Below, one piece after another: positions 9,092 to 16,241 of a DNA stretch of 30,604 bases. Position numbers and translations under genes: made by a program. The stretch is from Treponema sp. (GTDB lineage: Bacteria; Spirochaetota; Spirochaetia; Treponematales; Breznakiellaceae): positions 1 to 30,604 of the forward strand of contig JAITLF010000096.1 in assembly GCA_031278025.1 (NCBI GenBank), read 5' to 3'. The first letter of the stretch is position 1; every line of letters starts with the position of its first letter. The notes beneath the pieces were generated by a model. That model was not told the DNA's origin. It was given only the letters and a program-made list of their open reading frames with translations, and searched no databases.

Positions 9092-9553
9092 CAGGGCGGG
9101 CGCATTAAAAAAGAATACCCCCGCCGGGGCTCTGGTGTTGCCGGACCCCGGTTTATTGATCAGAAAACCGGGTTTGTGCTGCGCAAAAACACTTTTGCGC
9201 AGTGCAAAAACACTTTTGCGCAGCGCAAAAACACTTTTCCGCAGCACAAAAACACTTTTGTGCAGCGCAAAAACACTTTTCCGCAGCGCAAAAACATTTT
9301 TCCGCAGTGCAAAAACATTTTTGCGGCGCAAAAATCCGGGTTTACACGCCGTAAACCCGGATTTACACACCGCAGGCCCCGCCGCCGTCAGTTGCCGGTA
9401 GTACCGCCGCCAGAAACCGCGCTGGACATCATGATGAAGTCTGGCGAGGCGCCGTAGCCGCCGCCAGCGGCGCCATTGCCGCCGTAGCCGCCGATCGCGC
9501 CGCCCCGCTGTAGCCGCCGGCGGCGGTAAGGGAACCTGTGGCGGCTGCTCCCT
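9092..9553. repeat. Intergenic repeat element, cluster 2, with 21-bp palindromic array
   Basis: Six full 21-bp units run from 9181 to 9306, followed by a shortened unit at 9307-9325. Related units lie on both sides (9139-9180 and 9326-9367). The consensus is GCGCAAAAACACTTTTGCGC plus one base, itself a hairpin. The unit at 9244-9264 has GCAC and GTGC in place of GCGC and GCGC, a paired change. A CAGGGCGGGCGCATTAAA box (9092-9109) lies on the left, and a GCCGCCGGCGGCGG module ending in AAGGGAACCTG (about 9511-9538) on the right. The stretch 9131-9553 is homologous, inverted, to 26924-27079. It fills the gap between DUF2804 and thrC. I see no gene in it. Confidence 0.85.
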
Positions 9554-9559
9554 CCCCGT

Positions 9560-9587
9560 CTTGCCGGTCCCTCACTTTCGGTATAAA
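9560..9587 (+). promoter_or_regulatory. Promoter of thrC
   Basis: CTTGCC (9560-9565), a 16-base spacer and TATAAA (9582-9587) lie just upstream of thrC. The implied leader is about 10-12 bases and contains the GAGGA ribosome site (9596-9600). Confidence 0.5.
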
Positions 9588-9604
9588 GTAACCATGAGGA
9601 ACCC

Positions 9605-10912
9605 ATGCAATTCAGATCCACTAAATCCCATAACAACGAGTCGGTGTCGTATAAAGAAGCGGTTTTGCACTGCCTGCCTCCGGATGGCGGGCTGTATGTG
9701 CCTGCTTCGGTCATGGACATGCGGCAATACTTTCTCTATATGGATGCCGGGACAAGCTATCCGGAACTGGTAGCCACCGTTGCTCCCGGCCTGCTCCAGG
9801 GCGAGCTGAACCCGTTTTCCGCATCCAGAGTTGCGGAAAGCGCCTTTGATTTTGAGCCTGAATTGCAGCGCCTCGACGAAAGGTTTTCCTTATTAACCCT
9901 TTACAACGGTCCCACGGGGATATTTAAGGATTTCGGCATTGCATTCCTGGCGGCGGTTATGGAAGAGCTTCTCAAGAACTCAGGCCCGGCCATGATCGTT
10001 TCCGCCAGCAGGGGGGATACGGGGGTAAGCATCGCCCATGCCTTCCGCAGCCGCCAGAACATCACTTCGGTGATACTCTATCCTTCCGGCGCCATCCAGG
10101 GGCTCGATCCGGCGGCGTATGTTCCCAACGGCGGAAACATCATCCCCATTCAGATTGAAGGGGCTTTTGACGAATGTCAGCGGCTGGTCAACGAGATCAT
10201 CCAGGACCGGCCCTATGCGAAGCGGTATGGCATTACGAGCGCCAACGCCATCAACGTGGGGCGCCTTTTGCCCCAGTCGTTTTATTTCCTGTACGCCTTT
10301 GTTAAGATAAAGAAGTATTTGAACGGGGACTTGTTGTTCAGCGTCCCTTCGGGGAACTTCGGCAACCTGATTGCCGGACTTTACGCCTGGAAATTCGGGA
10401 TGCCGGTGAACGGGGTTATCGCCGCAATGAACGCCAACAATGCCTTTGGCGGCTTTATCACGGGGCGGCAGTTTACCCCCCAGCCGGTGAAAATCACCAA
10501 TTCCCCCGCGCTGGATGTGGGGTGTCCTTCAAATTATGAGCGGCTGGTTTCGTTTTACGATGAAGCGCCTTCGGTTATGCGGAACATGGTCTTTCCCGCC
10601 GCCGTAGACAACGATGAAACCCTGCGGGCTATGGAGCGCTTTTGGAAGCGGTACGGGATCATCCTCGATCCCCATGCCGCGGTGGCCTATGCGGCGGCGG
10701 AACGGGTTTCCTCCGCCTTTGATCCCGGCAGCCATGTGGTCATCATCGCCACGGGCCATCCCGCAAAGGAAGCGGCTGCGGTGCTACAGGCTACCGGGCA
10801 GACCCCTGATCTTCCCCGGCGGCTGTCCATGCTCCGGGAACGCGTAGATCCTCTGGCGGTCATCAAGCCCAATCTTGATGCCCTGGAAGCAGCCATTGCC
10901 AGTTGTTTTTGA
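9605..10912 (+). CDS. thrC: Threonine synthase
   Basis: PLP enzyme of 435 residues that turns O-phosphohomoserine into threonine. The PLP lysine lies in NGPTGIFKDFG (about K108, usually FHGPTLAFKDFG). SASRGDTGVS and the phosphate-binding VPSGNFGN motif are typical of the longer, fungal/E. coli type of ThrC. The N-terminal YKEAVLHCLPPDGGLYVP segment is also typical of that type. Length is close to normal. The start follows GAGGA by 4 bases. Other threonine genes are not adjacent. The mscS-like gene starts 27 bases after the stop and may be read from the same transcript. Confidence 0.93.
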   Translation: MQFRSTKSHNNESVSYKEAVLHCLPPDGGLYVPASVMDMRQYFLYMDAGTSYPELVATVAPGLLQGELNPFSASRVAESAFDFEPELQRLDERFSLLTLYNGPTGIFKDFGIAFLAAVMEELLKNSGPAMIVSASRGDTGVSIAHAFRSRQNITSVILYPSGAIQGLDPAAYVPNGGNIIPIQIEGAFDECQRLVNEIIQDRPYAKRYGITSANAINVGRLLPQSFYFLYAFVKIKKYLNGDLLFSVPSGNFGNLIAGLYAWKFGMPVNGVIAAMNANNAFGGFITGRQFTPQPVKITNSPALDVGCPSNYERLVSFYDEAPSVMRNMVFPAAVDNDETLRAMERFWKRYGIILDPHAAVAYAAAERVSSAFDPGSHVVIIATGHPAKEAAAVLQATGQTPDLPRRLSMLRERVDPLAVIKPNLDALEAAIASCF

Positions 10913-10939
10913 TCTTTTTCCATAAAGGTGGGTTCTATA

Positions 10940-12442
10940 ATGTATTTCCAGAAATTCTTAAGGGTTCTGTTGTTTGTGATGGTTGTTTCCGGGGCAATGT
11001 TCTTTCCGGGTTTCCTTTTGGCGGACGATGCCGGGGGCGGTGCCGGCGATGTTTCAGGCGGCGGCGCCCCATCGGAAATAGCCGCGCCGGTTCCCGCGGA
11101 ACCGCCCGCCGCCCCTCAGACCGGCGCGGCGAAAGGCGGAGTCCCGGATGTCCCCAGCCAACCGATTCTCCCGCTTATTGAAGATTCCGTTCAGAACCTG
11201 GAAAAGAACATATCCGTAAACTCCGAGGCGGTTCTGAGCTATATCTGGCGGTTTGGCATAGCCCTGGGCATAATCGCCGCCCAGGTCCTGTTGATCTGGC
11301 TCATCTGGCGGTTCTTTGACCGGTTCAAGATAAAACTAGCCGCCTGGGGAGGGCGCAATCTTAAGCCGCTGACCGTTAAAAATTTGCGGATTTTAACGAC
11401 CAGGCAGATGGTCAACGTACTGTTGTTCGGCCTGAAGATATTTAAATATATCGTTACCGCCTTTCAGCTTTTTCTCACCATTCCCATGGTGTTCAGTCTT
11501 TTCCCCTTGACGGAGAATTTGGCCTCCACCCTCTTTGGCTATATCCTCAACCCCTTAAAAAACATCCTCATCAGCACCGTCAAATACATCCCAAGCCTTA
11601 TCACCATCATCATCATTCTGCTGATAACCCGGTATATCATCAGGGCGTTGAAATTTTTCACCAACCAGCTTGAGCGGGGAAAACTGGTTTTACCGGGGTT
11701 TTACGCGGACTGGGCGCAGCCGACCTTCAATATTCTGCGGATTTTGCTGTACGCCTTTACGATGGTGGTGGTGTTTCCCTACCTTCCGGGGTCAGACTCG
11801 CCGATCTTTCAGGGGGTTACCGTTTTTGTGGGACTCATCTTTTCCCTGGGATCAAGTACGGCCATAGGGAACCTGATAGCCGGGCTGGTGATAACGTACA
11901 TGCGGCCCTTCAAGATCGGCGACAGGATTCAGATTAAAGAGACCACGGGCTTCGTGGTGGAAAAGACGCTGATGGTGGTTCGGCTCAAGACCCACAAGAA
12001 CGAGTACGTAACCTTTCCCAATGTGATGATTCTGAGTTCCAGCATCACCAACTATCACACCTCGTTAGATGAAAACAAGGACGGGCTGATCCTTTATGCG
12101 GACGTTACCATGGGCTATGCGGTTCCCTGGACCACGGTTCACGGGATACTCATCACCGCCGCGTTAAAGACGACCCATGTGCTGGAAACCCCCAGGCCCT
12201 TTGTCCTTCAGACCGCCCTGGATGATTATTACGCGCGGTATCAGATCAACGCCTACATTAAGGAGGTGAACCTGATTCCCGCCATCTATTCGGGGCTCTT
12301 CCAGAACCTGCAAGACGGGTTCAAGGCTGCGGGCATAGACCTTACGGCGCCGTCGTATCAAGTCCATATCAGGGCCGGAACCCCGGCGGCTCCCCCCGCA
12401 AGGGCGGAGGCAGGGCCTGAGACCTTGAGGGACAAGACGTGA
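10940..12442 (+). CDS. MscS-type mechanosensitive channel
   Basis: About 500 residues. An N-terminal signal-like hydrophobic segment (about residues 6-26) is followed by a Gly/Ala/Pro-rich extracytoplasmic stretch, then several membrane helices (from about residue 95 to 310). The MscS core follows: GSSTAIGNLIAGLVITYMRPF matches the pore helix TM3 and the start of the beta domain, then KIGDRIQI and the VTFPNVMILSSSITNYH segment. The protein should open under membrane tension to release solutes in osmotic downshock. ATG 10940 is preferred over the upstream GTG at 10928 because AAAGGTGGG lies 7 bases before it. The C-terminal tail is Ala/Pro-rich. The 21-bp array begins 24 bases after the stop. 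Confidence 0.9.
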   Translation: MYFQKFLRVLLFVMVVSGAMFFPGFLLADDAGGGAGDVSGGGAPSEIAAPVPAEPPAAPQTGAAKGGVPDVPSQPILPLIEDSVQNLEKNISVNSEAVLSYIWRFGIALGIIAAQVLLIWLIWRFFDRFKIKLAAWGGRNLKPLTVKNLRILTTRQMVNVLLFGLKIFKYIVTAFQLFLTIPMVFSLFPLTENLASTLFGYILNPLKNILISTVKYIPSLITIIIILLITRYIIRALKFFTNQLERGKLVLPGFYADWAQPTFNILRILLYAFTMVVVFPYLPGSDSPIFQGVTVFVGLIFSLGSSTAIGNLIAGLVITYMRPFKIGDRIQIKETTGFVVEKTLMVVRLKTHKNEYVTFPNVMILSSSITNYHTSLDENKDGLILYADVTMGYAVPWTTVHGILITAALKTTHVLETPRPFVLQTALDDYYARYQINAYIKEVNLIPAIYSGLFQNLQDGFKAAGIDLTAPSYQVHIRAGTPAAPPARAEAGPETLRDKT

Positions 12443-12466
12443 GACGTTGAGGGCGCGGTGTGCGCG

Positions 12467-12823
12467 GCGCAAATGGGTTTTTGCGCCGCGCAAAAGTGTT
12501 TTTGCGCCGCGCAAAAGTGTTTTTGCGCCGCGCAGAAGCGGGTCTGCGCCGCGCAGAAGCGGGTCTGTGCCGCGCAGAAGCGGGTTTGAGCGGCGCAGAA
12601 GCGGGTCTGCGCCGCGCAGAAGCGGGTTTGCGCCGCGCAAAAGTGTTTTTGCGCCGCGCAGAAGCGGGTTTGCGCCGCGCAGACGCGGGTTTGAGCGGCG
12701 CAGAAGCGGGTCTGCGCCGCTCAAAACCAGGTTTACGAGACGCAAACCTGAGTTTACGTGAAGCAAACCCAGGTTTACGAGTTGTAAACCTGGGTTTGCG
12801 ACTTGTAACCTTGAGGTTGGTAA
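12467..12823. repeat. Large 21-bp palindromic tandem array, cluster 3
   Basis: Seventeen consecutive 21-bp units in exact register from 12467. Units 2, 3 and 9 are GCGCAAAAGTGTTTTTGCGC plus C, the reverse complement of the cluster 2 unit. Most others are GCGCAGAAGCGGGTCTGCGC plus C, where the arm change AAA to AGA is matched by TTT to TCT. The last five (12719-12823) drift to a GTTTACGA/AAACC-GGGTTT version while keeping the period. The array starts 24 bases after the MscS gene. Heptad-repeat reading frames exist on both strands, but palindrome conservation explains them better than coding. Confidence 0.9.
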
Positions 12824-12830
12824 CGCCGGA

Positions 12831-12902
12831 GGCGCTTTCGGGAATAGTCATGCGCCGCCCTGTTTATCCTGGTTTGACAAAACGGTGGGAACCTATAATA
12901 AT
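12831..12902 (+). promoter_or_regulatory. GC box plus sigma-70 promoter of the STAS-YbjN-PspA operon
   Basis: TTGACA (12874-12879), a 17-base spacer and AATAAT (12897-12902; TATAAT also occurs at 12894) make the best -35 in the window. It is preceded by GGCGCTTTCGGGAAT (12831-12845) and the box TGCGCCGCCCTG (12851-12862). That box ends 11 bases upstream of the -35. A similar box lies upstream of the promoters at 6863 and 26858. Confidence 0.65.
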
Positions 12903-12989
12903 AGGGGACAGTCATCCGGCGGCTGAGGAGCCGGAGTTAAAGCTGCGTGAGACTTTGTGTGAGTTGTATGAAACGTTGCGTGATTTCGT

Positions 12990-13016
12990 GCCTTTTGCGG
13001 CAAAGCCGCAAAAGGC
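12990..13016 (+). promoter_or_regulatory. Strong hairpin in the leader of the STAS gene
   Basis: GCCTTTTGCGGC (12990-13001) pairs perfectly with GCCGCAAAAGGC (13005-13016) around AAA, in a leader of about 150 bases. Only TTTA follows, so termination would be weak; an attenuator or mRNA-stability role is possible. The arms resemble the TTTTGCGC/GCGCAAAA palindromes of the adjacent array. Confidence 0.5.
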
Positions 13017-13058
13017 TTTACCCTCCACGGGACGACGGATTTTGTTAAAGGAAAAGTC

Positions 13059-13613
13059 ATGACAAACAATGATATAGTTCCAGGTTTTGATGATGAAAAG
13101 GATGAGAGCCTTAAAATAAAGCTTCAACCGGTAGGAGAACTTGAGGGATGCCTGATTCTTCATCTGGTAGGGTATATTGATACGTATAATTCAAACTGTT
13201 TTCAGAAACGAATTGCCAAAGCCATTGAGTTTGGCTATATCCGGTTGATATTTCAGTGCGGCGGGCTTAACTATGTGTCCTCCACGGGTATTGGTTCGTT
13301 TACGGCGTTTCTGAAAGCGGTTAAACCCCAGAGCGGGGACCTGGTATTGCTGGAGATTCAGCCTAAGGTGTTTGAAGTGTTTCAGCTTTTAGGCTTTTCC
13401 CAGTTCTTCAATATCAGAGGTACCATGGAAGAAGCTTTGTATTTCTTCCGCCGCAGTGGGTCCGATTTGCCCGCAGCCAACCCGTTCCCTAAAGTGTTTG
13501 ACTGCCCTATCTGTTACAAAAAGCTTAAAGCGATAAAACCGGGCCGGTTTCGCTGTTCGCTGTGTAAAGCCATCCTGGCGATAGATAATACCGGGCAGGT
13601 GTTTTTAGGTTAG
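13059..13613 (+). CDS. STAS-domain protein with C-terminal zinc ribbon
   Basis: A protein of 184 residues. Residues about 22-130 form a STAS fold like anti-sigma-factor antagonists. The loop NYVSSTGIGS (71-80) corresponds to the DSSG phosphorylation loop, with Ser74, Ser75 and Thr76 as possible acceptors. Residues 147-184 hold a zinc ribbon with CPIC (149-152) and CSLC (166-169). The combination of a STAS fold with a C-terminal ribbon is not the plain SpoIIAA layout. AAAGGAAAAG precedes the ATG. The YbjN-like gene follows 44 bases later, then PspA. No anti-sigma kinase or sigma factor is in the window. A role in envelope-stress signalling is inferred from the neighbours. Confidence 0.8.
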   Translation: MTNNDIVPGFDDEKDESLKIKLQPVGELEGCLILHLVGYIDTYNSNCFQKRIAKAIEFGYIRLIFQCGGLNYVSSTGIGSFTAFLKAVKPQSGDLVLLEIQPKVFEVFQLLGFSQFFNIRGTMEEALYFFRRSGSDLPAANPFPKVFDCPICYKKLKAIKPGRFRCSLCKAILAIDNTGQVFLG

Positions 13614-13657
13614 CGCCACGGTAACCGCCCTTAGCCCGCACATTCCGGAGGATTTTT

Positions 13658-14077
13658 ATGGACAAAAACAAAATAGAACAATATCTTATTGATTTGATAC
13701 TTACCTACCGGGAAATCAGTCCGGATCTATGGCTGATTGATGACACGGAGCATAATTTGGCGGGTATTGCCGTTATGCATGCGGATCCCCTGGTTGTTTT
13801 CCGGGTTGTGGTGATGGATGCTCCCCAGGCGAATCGCCTGGAGTTATTTACCAGGCTGTTGGAATTGAATGCCAATGATGTACTTCATGGCGCGTATGCC
13901 CTGGAAGATGATAAAATAGTTTTGATAAACACCCTTGATTATGAAACGATGGATTACGGGGAATTCAGGTCCACCTTGGATGCCTTTAGTTTGGCCCTGA
14001 TTCAACATTATCCTATTCTTTCAAAATATCGCCAAGAAGCGGCGCATCAAGCGGCGCACAATGCGGCGGATGAATAG
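13658..14077 (+). CDS. YbjN-domain (type III chaperone-like fold) protein
   Basis: A small acidic protein of 139 residues with the pattern of YbjN/CesT-like folds: an N-terminal helix (NKIEQYLIDLIL), a beta-sheet part (DLWLIDD, GIAVMHADPLVVFRVVV), then LFTRLLELNANDVLHGAYAL and a DKIVLINTLDYETMDY segment before a C-terminal helix. YbjN-like proteins occur in bacterial stress responses and are thought to bind other proteins. Good site GGAGG before the ATG. It lies between the STAS gene and PspA, so it may be an adaptor of the PspA system; this is inference. The Ala/His-rich tail looks disordered. Confidence 0.7.
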   Translation: MDKNKIEQYLIDLILTYREISPDLWLIDDTEHNLAGIAVMHADPLVVFRVVVMDAPQANRLELFTRLLELNANDVLHGAYALEDDKIVLINTLDYETMDYGEFRSTLDAFSLALIQHYPILSKYRQEAAHQAAHNAADE

Positions 14078-14115
14078 CCGCCGGTTATACCGAACATACG
14101 CAGGAGGTCAGGAAC

Positions 14116-14808
14116 ATGGGTATTTTTTCACGATTAAAAACTCTCATTTCTTCAAATGTAAATGATTTGATTAATAAAGCGGAAAAACCTGAAAAGATGC
14201 TCAATCAACTGCTTATTGATATGAATGAACAGTTGATTGAATCCAAAAAAGCGGTCGCTTTGGCCATTGCGGACGAGAAGAAGCTGGAGCGGGAGTTGCA
14301 AAACCAGGAGGCCCAAGCCCAGGAATGGGAGCGGAAGGCCATGCTGGCGGTACAGGCCGGTAAAGACGACCTGGCACGGGAAGCCTTGTTGCGCAAACAG
14401 GAATACAGCAACAACGCGGCGGAATACCGCAAACAATGGGAAGCCCAGAAGTCTTCGGTGGAGAAACTCAAGGAAGCCCTGAGGGAGCTTCAGAATAAAA
14501 TAGAAGAGGCCCAGCGGAAGAAGAACCTTCTTATTGCACGGGCAAAACGGGCGGAAGCCCAGCAGAAGATACAATCGACTATTTCCAGCGTATCCGGCAA
14601 CCGGACGGCCTTTGAAGCCTTTGACCGGATGGCCCAAAAGGTTGATCAGATGGAGGCGGAGGCCGAAGCTGCCAAAGAGCTGGAGGATGTCTCCGCCGAC
14701 GCTAGTCTGGAAAAGCGCTTTGCGGAACTGGAAAAATCAGATACCGCCGCAGACCGTATGCTTCTGGAACTGAAAGAGAAGATGAAAGCCCTGCCGGATA
14801 ACAGCTAA
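14116..14808 (+). CDS. pspA: PspA/IM30 family membrane-stress protein
   Basis: A coiled-coil protein of 230 residues and normal family length. It begins MGIFSRLKTLISSNVNDLIN, the membrane-binding amphipathic helix of PspA/Vipp1/LiaH proteins. The alpha-helical body follows, with KPEKMLNQLLIDM and long heptad stretches rich in Glu, Gln, Lys and Ala. PspA proteins assemble into ESCRT-III-like polymers that stabilise stressed inner membranes. AGGAGG lies just upstream of the ATG. It is the last gene of the STAS-YbjN-PspA operon, followed by a terminator at 14851. No PspF, PspB or PspC is present, so control must differ from E. coli. Confidence 0.92.
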   Translation: MGIFSRLKTLISSNVNDLINKAEKPEKMLNQLLIDMNEQLIESKKAVALAIADEKKLERELQNQEAQAQEWERKAMLAVQAGKDDLAREALLRKQEYSNNAAEYRKQWEAQKSSVEKLKEALRELQNKIEEAQRKKNLLIARAKRAEAQQKIQSTISSVSGNRTAFEAFDRMAQKVDQMEAEAEAAKELEDVSADASLEKRFAELEKSDTAADRMLLELKEKMKALPDNS

Positions 14809-14850
14809 CCCCCCTCCGCGCCTCCCCTGCAGGAGCCTCGAAATGCGTAT

Positions 14851-14887
14851 AAAACCCGTAAACTCTTAGGAGTTTGCGGGTTTTTGT
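14851..14887 (+). terminator. Rho-independent terminator after pspA
   Basis: AAAACCCGTAAACTC (14851-14865) pairs with 14870-14884 (one T-G pair) around TTAG, followed by TTTTT. It ends the STAS-YbjN-PspA operon. Confidence 0.9.
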
Positions 14888-15291
14888 GTAACCGGGCAAA
14901 GCCCCGCAACCCGCGCCGGAGTTCCTCACCACCGGTTGTTCTGCTCAGAGACCCGGTTGTTCTGTTAAACATGCTCATTCATGCGCGAAACGTAGCAGGC
15001 ATTTGAAAGCGAAATTTTAAGGATTTTATGTTAATTACTTGTGGATAACTTGTATGGCTATTTCCGGAACATACGCTGCCGTGTATATGTTTGTATACAA
15101 AGTAGTTTCTATGTTTTAGGGTGATTTTTTAGCTCCTGTATTTCCTTATACTGCAATGATTTACACTTCTTTGCCGGGACATTTGCCGCTTCTAAAAGGC
15201 AAATTGGAATTTTAGCGCCGGAACGGAATATACACGGTACTAAACACAGGCAATGTCTCGCTGTGGATAAAGTGTGGAAAAAATTTCACCC
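14888..15291. other. AT-richer intergenic region with DnaA-box 9-mers
   Basis: No gene is visible in this stretch. It has two exact TGTGGATAA 9-mers (15040-15048 and 15262-15270), equal to the DnaA-box consensus TTATCCACA on the other strand, and a one-mismatch neighbour TGTGGAAAA at 15273-15281. It also has a perfect palindrome TTTGTATACAAA (15090-15101), a hairpin ATTTGCC/GGCAAAT (15181-15204) and a doubled CCGGTTGTTCTG exactly 21 bases apart (14932-14964). Origin-like or DnaA-regulated DNA is possible, but no dnaA, dnaN or parB is adjacent. Confidence 0.5.
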
Positions 15292-15320
15292 TTGCAACAG
15301 GGGTTTCCCCGTGTTAATCT
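15292..15320 (+). promoter_or_regulatory. Promoter at the start of the 15327 gene
   Basis: TTGCAA (15292-15297), a 17-base spacer and TAATCT (15315-15320), with TG at 15312-15313 giving an extended -10. The start of transcription should fall on or next to the GTG at 15327. No ribosome site is visible, so a leaderless mRNA is likely. Confidence 0.6.
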
Positions 15321-15326
15321 TAACTG

Positions 15327-16241
15327 GTGAAAAGTCTTACACGGTTGGCGCTCTTTTTTAGCGTTTGGTTTGTGGTGATCTTAGCGGCTGCTTCCGCAAT
15401 CCGGTATCTTCATGGGTGGATAGACGCCGTTCGCCATATTCCCGCCGAGACTATAGAGATTTTCGCTTCATTGATTTCGGCAGGCCAATGGGCGCTTCCG
15501 GTAGCCCTGTACGCTTCGATTTTGCTGACCCTTGCTTATTCCGTTAGGCGGTCCTTCTTCGGCCCTCTGAGTATTCTGTGCGTCTTCCTCTTGTCTGTGA
15601 TCTTTACGACCGGGATATTCCTGGGACTGTTCCATGCGGATTCCTCCCTCGCATTGCCGGGCCAGGCCGTGCCGCCTGCCCTGGGGAAAGCGGGACTCAT
15701 TCTGACCCAGGGAGACACGGTGGTTGTCCTGCTGGACGATCCCGTAAATCCCTCAGGTTCCCGGGTGATAGCCGTTCCCAACCGGCCTCTTTTATATCAG
15801 AAAGTACCCGCCGGTCCGGTCCGGTCCGGTACCCTGCCCCTCATCCCTTTCAGGATAGGGGACCCCTATTTCATGACAAGTTTATTCATTGATTTTTCTT
15901 TGACTGCGGGGCAGCTTCGGGATCGGCTGGGCGAGGGCCTTCTCCCATTCGGAATGTACCTGGGCGCCCTCTGCTTTCTCCTGTCCTCCCTCCGCTGCGT
16001 CATGGAACTGACCTCCTGGCCGCTGGTCAACGTTTTCTTGAGCGTCCTGGCGTTCCGGGGCGTCCTGGCTGCCGGGACCTTTCTCGATTCCGGCGAGGTG
16101 CGGCAATTCATCAACGTATTCCTGAAAACTGATGTCCCTCAAGCCATAATTACCCCCTTCGTTTTCTGCGGGGCGGCCCTGCTGGTTATCCTGTACACCG
16201 TCCTGGTTAATTTGGCACGGGGCAAGAGGGCCGCCCGGTGA
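15327..16241 (+). CDS. Unknown membrane protein, about six TM segments
   Basis: I do not recognise this family. It has 304 residues. Three hydrophobic segments (about 6-25, 50-70 and 78-102) are followed by a non-membrane stretch of about 90 residues (115-205) rich in beta-type patterns (QGDTVVVLLDD, SRVIAVPNR). Three more membrane segments follow (about 210-230, 235-253 and 272-297). The 3 + soluble domain + 3 arrangement recalls LptF/LptG permeases, but the soluble domain is short and I see no diagnostic motif. The GTG start is supported by the promoter ending 6 bases upstream; there is no Shine-Dalgarno site. It overlaps the next gene by 4 bases (GTGA), so the two are translationally coupled and probably work together. 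Confidence 0.6.
   Translation: MKSLTRLALFFSVWFVVILAAASAIRYLHGWIDAVRHIPAETIEIFASLISAGQWALPVALYASILLTLAYSVRRSFFGPLSILCVFLLSVIFTTGIFLGLFHADSSLALPGQAVPPALGKAGLILTQGDTVVVLLDDPVNPSGSRVIAVPNRPLLYQKVPAGPVRSGTLPLIPFRIGDPYFMTSLFIDFSLTAGQLRDRLGEGLLPFGMYLGALCFLLSSLRCVMELTSWPLVNVFLSVLAFRGVLAAGTFLDSGEVRQFINVFLKTDVPQAIITPFVFCGAALLVILYTVLVNLARGKRAAR

Noticed and set aside
9050..9457. Heptad-repeat frames (RKNTFAQ and reverse) over cluster 2
   Set aside because: Same cause: period divisible by three. The start context is poor, and the unit changes preserve the palindrome rather than the peptide.
9139..12823. CRISPR arrays
   Set aside because: Units are contiguous without unique spacers, and there are no cas genes.
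12460..13062. 200-residue plus-strand frame of heptad repeats (LRRAEAG type)
   Set aside because: A 21-bp palindromic array gives open heptad frames on both strands; there is no ribosome site, and the frame runs through the promoter and hairpin of the STAS gene.
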